Part shown: piece after piece, positions 8,648 through 17,317 of the stretch
Position numbering within the stretch: the first letter of the stretch is position 1
How the letters are laid out: each line of letters begins with the position of its first letter
Assembly: GCA_002361615.1 (NCBI GenBank)
Contig: DETK01000010.1
Location: 1 to 64,000 of the forward strand
Direction: 5' to 3'
Length of the DNA stretch: 64,000 bases
Source of the DNA: Bacteroidales bacterium UBA3290
GTDB lineage: Bacteria; Bacteroidota; Bacteroidia; Bacteroidales; UBA932
The notes under the pieces: generated by a model
Database searches by the model: none
Told to the model about the DNA's origin: nothing
The model's input: only the letters and a program-made list of their open reading frames with translations
Position numbers and translations under genes: made by a program

Positions 8648-9529
8648 ATGAAAAAACTGAAACTGTTCATTGCAGCAGCCGCTCTTGTGAGTTTCATGGC
8701 CTGCAACCCCATCGAGGACCTCTCGCTGCGCGAGCAATACGTGGTCAAGGCCGGCACGCCGATCACTTCGGCCGAACTGACCTCCGCCCTGACCGTTGCG
8801 CAGGAGGGTGCTACCAACGACATCGTGACCCTCAAGAACAACCGGACCGATGTCGGCGGCGCCTGGCACATAGGTACGGCCATGGGTGAAACCATCGTCA
8901 AGAACGACCAGTACACCTATGTATACGAATCCAACGGCAATTTCGAGATCTACTATGTCGGCATGTCCGAGGGCAAGATCGTCGAATCGGCACACTTCCC
9001 CATCACCGTCACTGACGTCTATGATCCCTGGGCCGGTATGCTGACCGGTGCCAAGAGCAACACGGACAAGGGTGCGAAGAAGACCTGGTCCTGGCGGGAA
9101 GTCTCCTGGGGCTCGATCTGCAACATGGGCGCCCACGGCGGCTGGAAGTATGCTTCCGCCGGCTATACACCCGAGTCCAACTTCGCCTGGTGGGCCAACT
9201 TCACCCTGGCTGACGTCGACGTCACCAAGGAGAAGATGGTCTTCGAATACGACGGCAGCAAGATGACCACCTACGGCCCCGACGGCAGCGTTGCCGCCCA
9301 GGGTACGTTCGGATTCATCAAGACCTCGCCTGAAGAAGCCGTGCTCGGTACCTGGGTGACGACCGCCCCGCTGATCGGCGCACGCTTCGACGACTGCGGC
9401 CAGGGTTCGAACAACCAGTTCTACCTGCTTACCTTCACCGACAAGTTCATCACCATCTACCACAACGGATGGGACGGCTCCGCCGACTGGGATGACTGCG
9501 GCTGGTACGCCTACTTCGAAGCACAGTAA
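8648..9529 (+). CDS. Surface lipoprotein of the polysaccharide locus, probable glycan-binding protein
   Basis: A 293-residue protein with a lipoprotein signal (VSFMAC, Cys at 19). I do not recognise a named family. The N-terminal part (about 20-120) looks like a PKD/immunoglobulin-like beta domain (tandem strand-rich sequence with YTYVYESNGNFEIYY), and the C-terminal part (about 130-293) is rich in Trp, Tyr and Gly (AHGGWKYASAG, WWANF, YHNGWDGSADW), as in carbohydrate-binding sandwich or lipocalin-like folds. Its place immediately after susCD is that of SusE/SusF-type surface glycan-binding proteins, which is the role I infer. Confidence 0.75.
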   Translation: MKKLKLFIAAAALVSFMACNPIEDLSLREQYVVKAGTPITSAELTSALTVAQEGATNDIVTLKNNRTDVGGAWHIGTAMGETIVKNDQYTYVYESNGNFEIYYVGMSEGKIVESAHFPITVTDVYDPWAGMLTGAKSNTDKGAKKTWSWREVSWGSICNMGAHGGWKYASAGYTPESNFAWWANFTLADVDVTKEKMVFEYDGSKMTTYGPDGSVAAQGTFGFIKTSPEEAVLGTWVTTAPLIGARFDDCGQGSNNQFYLLTFTDKFITIYHNGWDGSADWDDCGWYAYFEAQ

Positions 9530-9538
9530 CACCTGTTT

Positions 9539-10099
9539 ATGAAAAGGCTCCTCCCTTTCATCGCGGTCCTGCTTACCGCCTTGTCCTGCCAGCCGGACGG
9601 CCCCGTTCTCGAAATACGGGGACGCATCGACAGCGCGCTCGACGGACAGAAGGTCTATTTCTGCCCGCAGCCCAAGCCGACGGCCGACATCGTGGACTCG
9701 ACCGTGGTGAAAGGGGGAACTTTTTTCTTCCGGATTCCCGCCGATTCGCTCTACATCGCCGACATCACGCTCTCCAAGCGGGCACCCGGCTATGCGGAAC
9801 GGATCCTGATCGCAGTGGAACCCGGTATCCTCGAGCTCTCCCTGGGAATGCCCAGCAGTGCGCGGGGAACACCCCTCAACGATACCCTCCAGCACTGGAA
9901 GGAACAGCTGCAGGGGGCGACCTCTCCCGAAGCAGCCAAAAGCTGCACCTATGAAACCGCCCTGCACAATCCCAACATCGTCGGCGGTTACCTGTACATG
10001 CTCTTTCAGAGAGGATTCGACCCGGAGCAGAACAGGGTACTCGATTCACTTGGTTACGGAAAACTGATTCCGGATGTCACTACGCGCAGACAGAAATAG
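9539..10099 (+). CDS. DUF4369-like lipoprotein
   Basis: A 186-residue lipoprotein (signal ending LTALSC). The segment EIRGRIDSALDGQKVYF through DSTVVKGGTFFFRIP is the DUF4369 beta-domain pattern that usually precedes a thioredoxin domain in Bacteroidota. Here no thioredoxin domain follows; the protein ends after a short helical tail, so only the N-terminal module is present. It overlaps the next gene by 26 bases, indicating tight coupling within the operon. The role is unknown; DUF4369 proteins are envelope-located. Confidence 0.75.
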   Translation: MKRLLPFIAVLLTALSCQPDGPVLEIRGRIDSALDGQKVYFCPQPKPTADIVDSTVVKGGTFFFRIPADSLYIADITLSKRAPGYAERILIAVEPGILELSLGMPSSARGTPLNDTLQHWKEQLQGATSPEAAKSCTYETALHNPNIVGGYLYMLFQRGFDPEQNRVLDSLGYGKLIPDVTTRRQK

Positions 10100-11477
10100 A
10101 AGCATCCTCCCCGTCACCCTCTGTTTCGTGGCGCTGTGGGCGTTTTTCCAATTCGCCTTCCCGTACCACCTTGCACTCAAGGAACGGTACGTGCTCTTCC
10201 TGTCCGATGCGACCTGGCTGTCCACCTACTTCCAGAAGCCAGCCCCGCTTTCCTATATCACGGGAGACTGGCTGACGCAATTCTTCCTGATCCCGGGCGC
10301 AGCCGCCTTGCTCGTGACGGCACTCCTCTTCCTGTTTTGGGATGGGATTCGTCTCATCCTCAAGCCGTTGGGGAGCAAGCACCCGGCCCTTTGGGCACTG
10401 TTTCCCACTGCGGTCCTGGCGTTCCTCATCCTCTTCCCTGAGGTTCCGCTGGCCGTCCTCACCGGCGCGTGTTTCTTCGCCTGGCTCTTCGCAGCTGCAG
10501 TCCGTATCCGGAGCCGGGCGCTCCGCCTCGGCACGTTCCTGCTGCTGCTCGCGCTCCTGATTCCCACAGCGCGCAGTCTGACACCCACGGCCCGGCTTTC
10601 CCGGATCAGTCTCGAACGGGAATACGACTACCGCATCTATTTCAACGCGTGCGCCGGCCATTGGGACCGCGTGGAGAAGATGGGGTTGCGGAATCCGCAC
10701 GAAAGCGTCGTGACCGCCTACTACTACAATCTCTCACAAGCACGCGCGGACCGTCTTCCGGACGGGCTGCTCAAGGCCTACCAGCCCACCTGGCACGGGC
10801 TGTTCATCCCGGTTCGGGAAGGCGTCGAATGCTTCCGGCTGATGGCCAGCGCCGATGCACTCATCCTCTCCGGCGATTATGCCCAGGCCCAGCATTCCGC
10901 CATGCTGGGGATGACTTTCTCCCCGCGGCAGCGCTCCGCGGCGATGCTCCGCACGATGTCGGATATCGCCTTTGCCAACGGCGACTATGACACGGCCCGG
11001 CGCTATTTGAAAATGCTCTCGCATACAGCGCTTTACAAACGATGGGCACAGGAAGGGCTCCGGCTCCTCGACACGGAGGCCGGCAACCTGACCCTCAAGA
11101 ATGACTGCCGCGACATCCTCGTCCAGCACAACGACTACCGTACGTCACTGGCCAATATCGCGGCAACGGCTTCCCAGGGAAAGACGGCGACAGATTATCT
11201 GCTCTGTCTGGACCTGCTGGACAAGAATCTCGGGAATTTCCGGGAGGATTACGACACCCTGTACAAAGGAAGATACGACCGGCAGACGGTCCCTGTCCTT
11301 TACCAGGAAGCCCTGTTGATGACGTTCGACGAGAACACCTCTCCTGCGGATCAACTGACGGAATACCGCATCGCACGCCAGACGCTCGACAACATCACCG
11401 AATTCCTGAAGGGGAATGAAGGGCTTTTCCGGAAAAGTTATTGGTTTTACTATAAATACGCTCAGCCTGCACGATGA
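10074..11477 (+). CDS. Multi-span membrane protein with helical-repeat C-terminal domain (DUF6057-like)
   Basis: A 467-residue protein. The first 170 residues hold about five hydrophobic segments (near 10-28, 66-90, 103-120, 122-142, 150-167). The rest is hydrophilic and helical, with TPR-like spacing (DALILSGDYAQAQHSAMLG, SDIAFANGDYDTARRYLKML). It resembles the DUF6057 family found beside TolB-like lipoproteins in Bacteroidota; the function is not known to me. The start codon lies inside the preceding gene, and the stop overlaps the next start by 4 bases, so three consecutive genes are coupled. The TPR-like half probably faces the periplasm and may handle a partner of this locus. Confidence 0.75.
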   Translation: MSLRADRNRSILPVTLCFVALWAFFQFAFPYHLALKERYVLFLSDATWLSTYFQKPAPLSYITGDWLTQFFLIPGAAALLVTALLFLFWDGIRLILKPLGSKHPALWALFPTAVLAFLILFPEVPLAVLTGACFFAWLFAAAVRIRSRALRLGTFLLLLALLIPTARSLTPTARLSRISLEREYDYRIYFNACAGHWDRVEKMGLRNPHESVVTAYYYNLSQARADRLPDGLLKAYQPTWHGLFIPVREGVECFRLMASADALILSGDYAQAQHSAMLGMTFSPRQRSAAMLRTMSDIAFANGDYDTARRYLKMLSHTALYKRWAQEGLRLLDTEAGNLTLKNDCRDILVQHNDYRTSLANIAATASQGKTATDYLLCLDLLDKNLGNFREDYDTLYKGRYDRQTVPVLYQEALLMTFDENTSPADQLTEYRIARQTLDNITEFLKGNEGLFRKSYWFYYKYAQPAR

Positions 11478-12928
11478 GACACTCATGGGTTTTAATCGGT
11501 GTTGCACTCTTGCTTACATCCTGCGGGCTGAGCTTTTTTGATACAGTCGCAGAACAGGAGCCAACGCTATTCCCCGACTACACGGACATCACCCTCCCCG
11601 TGAACATCGCTCCGCTGAACTTCAGCGTCGAGGGAGCCGACGCGCTGCGACTTGAGATCGAAGGGAGGGCGTCCCATCTCTTCAAGGCAAACGGCTCCGA
11701 GATGCGTTTCCCGATGAAAAGATGGAAGCAGCTGATGGCCGCGGAAGCCGGCGATACGCTTCGCCTCAGCCTGTCCGCCCGCTTCGGAAAAGAAACGGTC
11801 CGCTATGCGCCCTTCCACTGGGTCGTATCGGCCGACAGCATCGACCGCTATATGAGCTACCGCCTGATCGAGCCCGCCTACGAAGTGTGGAACGTGCTGA
11901 GCGTCGAAGAGCGCGACCTGGAATCTTTCCGGACCCGTCTCCTGGCCGACAATACCCGCACAGAAGGGTCCTGCATCAACTGCCATACGGCCAACCGGGG
12001 CGGTCAATCCCAGGTTTCTTTCATGCACGTACGCGGAAAGAAAGGCGGAACGCTCTACAGCAGCGACGGCAAGATGCGGAAGCTCAATACGGCCACCGAC
12101 AGCACCGCCGGTGCAGCCGTGTACGGGGAAATCTCGGCAGACGGCCGCTACGGCATCTTCACGACTGCCGACATCCGGCCCATCCTCCACAGCGGCCGGC
12201 ACGATAAACTCGAGGTCTTCGACGCATCCAGCGACCTGATCCTCCTCGACTTTGAGGCGGGAACCGTCACCGACTCACCCCTTACCAAAGGAGCCGCCTT
12301 TCAGGAGACCTTCCCCTGCTGGTCCGCCGACGGGAAAACCATCTATTTCTGCCGCGCCAGTGCGCGCCCCCAACCGGAAGAGACTTTCGACATGCACTAC
12401 GACCTCTGCGCCGTCGGCTTCGACCCTGAAACCGGACGCATGGGCGACAGCCTCACGACCGTCGTGAATGCCGCTGCCATCGGCAAGTCCATCAGCTTCC
12501 CCAAGTGCTCTCCCGACGGAAAATACATCCTGATGACGGTCTCCGACTACGGAACGTTCCCGATCTGGCACAGCGAAACCGATCTGTGGCTCTATGAAAT
12601 CGCCACGGGCAAGATCTCCACGCTTGAAACCGTCAACGGGAAGTATTCCGACTCCTACCACAGCTGGAACAGCGACGGCCGCTGGATCTGCTGGGCCTCC
12701 AAACGCGACGACAGGCTGTACGGCAGACCCTATTTCGCACACGTCAGTCCCGACGGAACCGTCTCCAAGCCTTTCGTCCTGCCCCAGAAAGACCCGGATC
12801 ACTATCTGATGACGCTCAAATCATTCAACATACCGGAACTATACCGATTCCCGGAATCCTACGACGCCTCCTTTGTCCGTGACTTTTACCGCGACATGAA
12901 GGCGGAACAAATGACCTATCGCCCATGA
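11474..12928 (+). CDS. TolB-like beta-propeller lipoprotein with a CxxCH haem motif
   Basis: A 484-residue lipoprotein (LLTSC, Cys at 17). Residues 30-160 form a beta-rich N-terminal domain. C-I-N-C-H at 167-171 is a single c-type haem attachment motif, with a nearby methionine (SFMHVRG) that could be the distal ligand. From about 210 the sequence has PD40/WD40-like blades (ADGRYGIFTT, FPCWSADGKTIYFCRAS, FPKCSPDGKYILMT, YHSWNSDGRWICWAS) typical of a TolB six-bladed propeller. A propeller joined to a haem motif suggests an envelope redox or binding protein. It overlaps both neighbours by 4 bases (ATGA), so it belongs to the glycan operon. That it really binds haem is not proven. Confidence 0.85.
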   Translation: MRHSWVLIGVALLLTSCGLSFFDTVAEQEPTLFPDYTDITLPVNIAPLNFSVEGADALRLEIEGRASHLFKANGSEMRFPMKRWKQLMAAEAGDTLRLSLSARFGKETVRYAPFHWVVSADSIDRYMSYRLIEPAYEVWNVLSVEERDLESFRTRLLADNTRTEGSCINCHTANRGGQSQVSFMHVRGKKGGTLYSSDGKMRKLNTATDSTAGAAVYGEISADGRYGIFTTADIRPILHSGRHDKLEVFDASSDLILLDFEAGTVTDSPLTKGAAFQETFPCWSADGKTIYFCRASARPQPEETFDMHYDLCAVGFDPETGRMGDSLTTVVNAAAIGKSISFPKCSPDGKYILMTVSDYGTFPIWHSETDLWLYEIATGKISTLETVNGKYSDSYHSWNSDGRWICWASKRDDRLYGRPYFAHVSPDGTVSKPFVLPQKDPDHYLMTLKSFNIPELYRFPESYDASFVRDFYRDMKAEQMTYRP

Positions 12929-14091
12929 AAAAGAATCTGAACAGAATCCTTTCCTGCCTGGCTGTCCTCCTGATCGGAGCCTGTGCCCTCTCCTGCGTTG
13001 AAGACCCGTATGAGGCGGGGCCGAATGGGAGCAGCATCTCCGGAAACGAAAAGGTAACGCATCCCCAGCGGAAAGAGGGCCGCATCGTCCTGGGATACTG
13101 CACTTACTACGGGTCCAAGACGCCGGATGCAGAAGTGCTGACCCATATCAACTACGCATTTGCGGAACTCTATGTACGTGATGGACAATATGTTACGTTC
13201 AAGCTGCAGGGTGACGAGAAACGCTTCCAGCAAATCGTCAACGTCAAGCAGCAGCATCCGGAACTCAAGATCTGCCTCTCCTTCTCGCATACCGTCACCA
13301 ATCCGGACAACTTCCAGGCGGGCGGCTTTTCCGTAATGGCCAGCACGGAGGAAGGCCGGAAAGCGTTCGCCAACGACTGTCTGTCTTTCCTGCGCAAATG
13401 GAACATCGACGGCATCGATATCGACTGGGAGTTTCCCGGCCTCTCCTGGAGCGGCCATGCCTGTGATCCTGCCCACGACGTCGAGAACTTCACGCTGCTG
13501 ATGAAACAGCTGCGCGAGACCCTCGGCAATCAATACCTGCTCACCTACGCCGGCTACGTGATGAACGTCCAGGGAAGCGGGGACAACCGCCGGTTCATCG
13601 ATATCGCCGCCGTGGACCCGTACGTGGACTTTGTCAACCTTATGACCTACGACATCGCCGCCGGATCGGAAGGGCAGCACCAGTCCGCGTGGGACAGACC
13701 CGACTACTATTGGGACTGTGTACGCGCCATCAACGCCTATACCTCAGCCGGTGTCTCCCCTTCCAAACTTGTGCTGGGCATCCCCTTCTACGCCCGCCAC
13801 GCCTGGGACGACAGCGATGGTTTCAAAGGATGTGTGGACTATAACAAGTTCGCCACCGAATACCCTGCCAGCAAAGGATTCACCACCGAGAACTGGGATG
13901 AGCGGGGACAGGTTCCCTACGTTGCCCGCAACGGGAAGATCTGGGCCGGCTACGACAATCCCAAAAGTATCGGACTCAAGGCCGAAAAGGTTCTTGCCAA
14001 GGGGATGAAAGGACTGATGTACTGGGATTACGACGCGGACGACGCGGCGGGTACGCTCCGCAACGCGGTCTGGGATTCCGTCATGAAATAA
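12925..14091 (+). CDS. Glycoside hydrolase family 18 lipoprotein (chitinase / endo-beta-N-acetylglucosaminidase type)
   Basis: A 388-residue enzyme with a lipoprotein signal (ACALSC, Cys at 24). The GH18 catalytic motif DxxDxDxE is complete: D162, D165, D167 and the acid E169 (DGIDIDWEF). Other family marks are the strand KICLSFS, VNLMTYD near 237 and the closing GLMYWDYDAD strand with its conserved Trp. GH18 enzymes cut beta-1,4 bonds next to N-acetylglucosamine with help from the substrate acetamido group. Surface anchoring and the operon position suggest it makes the first cut in a chitin-like or N-glycan substrate for SusCD. It starts inside the stop region of the propeller gene. Confidence 0.93.
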   Translation: MKKNLNRILSCLAVLLIGACALSCVEDPYEAGPNGSSISGNEKVTHPQRKEGRIVLGYCTYYGSKTPDAEVLTHINYAFAELYVRDGQYVTFKLQGDEKRFQQIVNVKQQHPELKICLSFSHTVTNPDNFQAGGFSVMASTEEGRKAFANDCLSFLRKWNIDGIDIDWEFPGLSWSGHACDPAHDVENFTLLMKQLRETLGNQYLLTYAGYVMNVQGSGDNRRFIDIAAVDPYVDFVNLMTYDIAAGSEGQHQSAWDRPDYYWDCVRAINAYTSAGVSPSKLVLGIPFYARHAWDDSDGFKGCVDYNKFATEYPASKGFTTENWDERGQVPYVARNGKIWAGYDNPKSIGLKAEKVLAKGMKGLMYWDYDADDAAGTLRNAVWDSVMK

Positions 14092-14130
14092 CGAAAAACA
14101 CAATCATATACTATTTAACACCCAACAACA

Positions 14131-14892
14131 ATGTACGCTAACGAATGGAAAAAGAACGCCTTTGGCGTCATGGACAAGATTGAGGCGACTCAAATGCAGA
14201 ACATCAAAGAAGTGGCAACCCTGATGGCGGATTGCATCCAGTCGGGACATATGGTCCACACTTTCGGCTGTGGCCACGCCAACCTTCCGATCGAGGAGAT
14301 GTATCCCCGCATCGGCGGTTTCGTGGGTTTCCACCCGATCTGCGAACTTCCCCTGACTTTCTTCACCCACATCGTAGGTGAGATGGGCATCAACCAGTTC
14401 CTCTGGCTCGAACGGGCCGAAGGCTATGGCAAGGCCATCATGAGCAGCTGGAATTTCAACGAGAACGACATCATGTGGATCTTCTCGCATACCGGCATCA
14501 ACGCCGTCAACATCGACGTGGCCCTCGAGGCGAAGAAACGCGGCATGAAAGTCGTCGTCTTCGGCTCCGCCGCTGAGACCGGTGCCAAGGTGCCGCGCCA
14601 CTCCTGCGGCAAGAACCTCTTCCAGATCGCCGACTACGTGGTCGACTCCTGCTGCCCGCTGCAGGATGCTTCGGTCAAGATGAAGAAGGAATTCGACAAG
14701 ATCGGTCCCCTCTCCACCATGGCTTTCGTCACAATGGTATGGATGACCATCTGCACCGTGGCCGAGATTCTCGAGGAACGCGGCGTAAAACTCTACATCC
14801 ACCCGTCCCACAACGTCCCGGGCGACACGACGGCAGCCGAGCGGCTGGACGCCTGCATCCAGAAGTACAAGGCACTCGTAGCGGGCGTTTAA
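14131..14892 (+). CDS. SIS-domain sugar isomerase-like protein
   Basis: A 253-residue cytoplasmic protein of the SIS phosphosugar-binding fold, close to the UPF0309 type. The phosphate-binding glycine turn (HTFGCGHAN, residues 43-51) and a second one (IFSHTGINAVNID) are present, as is VVVFGSAAETGAK. It would bind or isomerise a phosphorylated hexose or hexosamine. It starts 39 bases after the GH18 gene on the same strand and ends at a shared terminator, so it is probably the last gene of the glycan operon and handles the imported sugar. An exact reaction cannot be assigned from sequence. Confidence 0.85.
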   Translation: MYANEWKKNAFGVMDKIEATQMQNIKEVATLMADCIQSGHMVHTFGCGHANLPIEEMYPRIGGFVGFHPICELPLTFFTHIVGEMGINQFLWLERAEGYGKAIMSSWNFNENDIMWIFSHTGINAVNIDVALEAKKRGMKVVVFGSAAETGAKVPRHSCGKNLFQIADYVVDSCCPLQDASVKMKKEFDKIGPLSTMAFVTMVWMTICTVAEILEERGVKLYIHPSHNVPGDTTAAERLDACIQKYKALVAGV

Positions 14893-14917
14893 GACGGCTC
14901 GCTACAGGCAATGGAAG

Positions 14918-14945
14918 ACCGTTGGGGGATTAATCCTCCAACGGT
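14918..14945. terminator. Bidirectional terminator between SIS gene and BASS transporter
   Basis: Twelve-base stem (14918-14929 with 14934-14945, one G-T pair), loop TTAA, followed by seven T on the plus strand. It serves the two converging genes; the stop codon of the minus-strand transporter lies at its loop. Confidence 0.85.
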
Positions 14946-15889
14946 TTTTTTGAACGGTTGAAGAAGCCGGCCACAGCCAGACCGGAAATGATGTGCCAGA
15001 CACCCCACCAGGCCGTGATGACCAGCATGCCGCCGTGCGGCGGGAGGCCGGCGAAGATCTGCGTTCCCAGCAGCAGGACCAGACCGAGCCCCGAGTTCTG
15101 GATGCCGGTCTCAATGGTCAGGGTGCGACGGTCGCGGCGTGGGAGCTTGAAGATCGAGGCGGTGTTGAAACCGATGGTCAGCGCCAGCAAGTTGTGGATG
15201 AGCACGATCAGGAAGATATACTTGATGCACTTGACGAAAGCGTCCAGATTGCCCATAAAGGAGAGGACGACCATCGCCAGGAAGAATACGATACTGGCGT
15301 ACTGGAACGGCTTCTTCATCTTTTCCGCCAATTTGGGCAGGTATCGCGACGTCAGGATACCCAGCGTCAAAGGAACGCCCAGCAGGATGAAGATCGTCTT
15401 GAATACATCCCACAGCGGAATTACCAGATGCGGCACCTCGCCGTGTACGGCTGCAAACTTCAGGAAGAGGTTTCCGTAAAGCCAGAAATTGAACGGGGTC
15501 ATCAGGACGGCCAGGGCCGTGCTGATGGCTGTCAGACAGACCGAAAGCTCGATGTTCGCCTTGGAAAGGGAACTGATGAAATTGGAAATGTTGCCACCCG
15601 GACAGGATGCCACCAGAATCATACCCAACGCCATCGACCAGGAAATCCAGCCAACGGAATCCATCAGCAGCGCCAGCAGGAACGTGAAAAGCGGCAGCAG
15701 GACCAGCTGGCAGCAGACGCCCACGACCACGGATTTGGGCTTTTGGAATACTTCGACGAAAGAATGAGGCTTGATGCCGAGTGCCACGCCATACATCACG
15801 AAGGCGAGGACGATGTTGATGGTGTTCATGCCTCCTGCATTCATCGTGACATTGATGCTGTCGATGGCGGCTTCGATTTCGGGTTTCAT
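14930..15889 (-). CDS. Bile acid:sodium symporter (BASS) family transporter
   Basis: A 319-residue integral membrane protein with nine to ten hydrophobic segments. The BASS core motifs are present: MILVASCPGGNISNFISSL (crossover motif with the Na-binding asparagine) and IETGIQNSGLGLVLL near residue 255. The family moves organic anions such as bile salts, pantoate or keto acids with sodium. Length fits the bacterial family (about 310-330). It is transcribed alone from the minus strand and converges with the SIS gene. Substrate is not predictable. Confidence 0.92.
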   Translation of the reverse strand: MKPEIEAAIDSINVTMNAGGMNTINIVLAFVMYGVALGIKPHSFVEVFQKPKSVVVGVCCQLVLLPLFTFLLALLMDSVGWISWSMALGMILVASCPGGNISNFISSLSKANIELSVCLTAISTALAVLMTPFNFWLYGNLFLKFAAVHGEVPHLVIPLWDVFKTIFILLGVPLTLGILTSRYLPKLAEKMKKPFQYASIVFFLAMVVLSFMGNLDAFVKCIKYIFLIVLIHNLLALTIGFNTASIFKLPRRDRRTLTIETGIQNSGLGLVLLLGTQIFAGLPPHGGMLVITAWWGVWHIISGLAVAGFFNRSKKPLED

Positions 15890-15932
15890 GGTTCAGGTTC
15901 GGATAATCGTTCGCTAGTATATCGGGAATCTA

Positions 15933-16667
15933 TTATTGGGCGATGAAACGGTACAGGATCCAGCCGGGCTGCGATTTTTCCGCATCAGCAGATGCGGAAA
16001 AACGCGAGCGTTTGGCTGCGTCAATGGCAAAGGAATGAAGGGAGGCATCGGCCGAAGATCCTTCGGGCCGGACACGGGCGGCCGTCACGCGACCGGCCTG
16101 GTTGACTTCGATGTCGACCAGCACGTCCCCTGCCCCATAGCCTTTATAGGCCGGAACGGGCAGGCTGAGCGCCTTACGGTCCTCCAATTCATAGGAGATG
16201 ACGGACGGCCCCTTGTAAGCCGGGGCAGGTTCCTGCGACTCCTGGCCTTGCTGTTGCTGATTGAGGTCCACAGCCTCTTCTTTCGCCTGCTGTGCAAGCG
16301 CGTCGCGCTTGGAAGCATCGAGTTTACGCTGCAGTTCCCGGGCCTCGTCATAGACTTCAGAAGGGTTCTTGAAACGGTCGTCCTTGAGCCGGCTGCCGGC
16401 ATCGACCGCCACATTGCGGATACGCTGCTGCTGCCGCTGGGCAATCTGGTCTTCGAGATTGCGGGCCACCTGCTCCTTGAGTTCGATCTCCTTCTGCAGC
16501 TTTTCCAGTTCCTCCTGCTTGGTAAAATCGAGCACGAACGTGTTCTCGGGGGAAGCCACGCGCCCGATCGAGACGATCAGCAGAATGATCAGGACGGCCA
16601 AATGAAAGACCAGGGTCGTGTAGAAACCGACCCGGTCCTCCTTGTTCCGACCGCCCCACCATTTCAT
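15933..16667 (-). CDS. TonB-type energy transducer
   Basis: A 244-residue protein with one N-terminal membrane anchor (residues 16-36, GFYTTLVFHLAVLIILLIVSIGR), a long charged coiled-coil stretch (48-130, rich in E, K, Q and R), and a C-terminal TonB domain (about 150-244; GDVLVDIEVNQAGRVTAARVRPEGS). It would carry proton-motive energy to outer-membrane receptors such as SusC. Its coiled linker replaces the Pro-rich linker of classical TonB. Its start overlaps the end of udk by 4 bases. Confidence 0.85.
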   Translation of the reverse strand: MKWWGGRNKEDRVGFYTTLVFHLAVLIILLIVSIGRVASPENTFVLDFTKQEELEKLQKEIELKEQVARNLEDQIAQRQQQRIRNVAVDAGSRLKDDRFKNPSEVYDEARELQRKLDASKRDALAQQAKEEAVDLNQQQQGQESQEPAPAYKGPSVISYELEDRKALSLPVPAYKGYGAGDVLVDIEVNQAGRVTAARVRPEGSSADASLHSFAIDAAKRSRFSASADAEKSQPGWILYRFIAQ

Positions 16668-17293
16668 GCCTCGCCTTCCTTTTCACGGGCCATCTTCCGG
16701 ATACCGGAAAGGAGAACGTTGATGGCCACCTTATTATGCCCGCCCTGCGGCACGATGATATCGGCATAGCGCTTGCTCGGGGCGATGAACTGCAGATACA
16801 TCGGCTTGACGGTCTTGGTGTAGCGGTCGATGACCCACTCCACGTTCTTGCCGCGCTCGACGATGTCGCGCGTGATGACCCGCATCAGCCGGTCGTCGTC
16901 GTCGGCATCGACGAACACCTTGATGTCCAGTTCATCCATCAGCTCCTTGCAGGTGAAGATCAGGATACCTTCGACGATGATGATGTCGGAAGGCTCCACG
17001 TGGACGGTCTCCTCCTGCCGGGTGCAGGTGATGTAGGAATAGGTGGGCTGGTCGATGGCCTTTCCCGCCTTCAGGTCCCGGAGCTGCCGCACGAGCAGTT
17101 CCCAGTCGATGGAATCCGGATGGTCGAAGTTCAGAGCCTGGCGCTCCTCCATCGAGAGATGGCCCTGGTCCTTGTAATAGGAGTCCTGCGGAATGACCGT
17201 CACGTGCTCGTGGGGAGACATCCTGCGGACGATCTCCCTGACAACAGTCGTCTTACCGGAGCCTGAGCCCCCTGCGATGCCGATGATTAGCAT
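16664..17293 (-). CDS. udk: Uridine kinase
   Basis: A 209-residue P-loop kinase that phosphorylates uridine and cytidine in pyrimidine salvage. Walker A GGSGSGKTT is at residues 8-16; HPDSIDWELL and the TYSYITCTRQEETV substrate region follow; VDADDDDRLMRVITRDIVERG matches the udk family lid region. Length is normal (about 205-215). It lies 24 bases after asnS and overlaps the TonB gene, so it is probably co-transcribed with both. Confidence 0.96.
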   Translation of the reverse strand: MLIIGIAGGSGSGKTTVVREIVRRMSPHEHVTVIPQDSYYKDQGHLSMEERQALNFDHPDSIDWELLVRQLRDLKAGKAIDQPTYSYITCTRQEETVHVEPSDIIIVEGILIFTCKELMDELDIKVFVDADDDDRLMRVITRDIVERGKNVEWVIDRYTKTVKPMYLQFIAPSKRYADIIVPQGGHNKVAINVLLSGIRKMAREKEGEA

Positions 17294-17317
17294 AGTTCAG
17301 TCTGCGTTTATGGAAGT

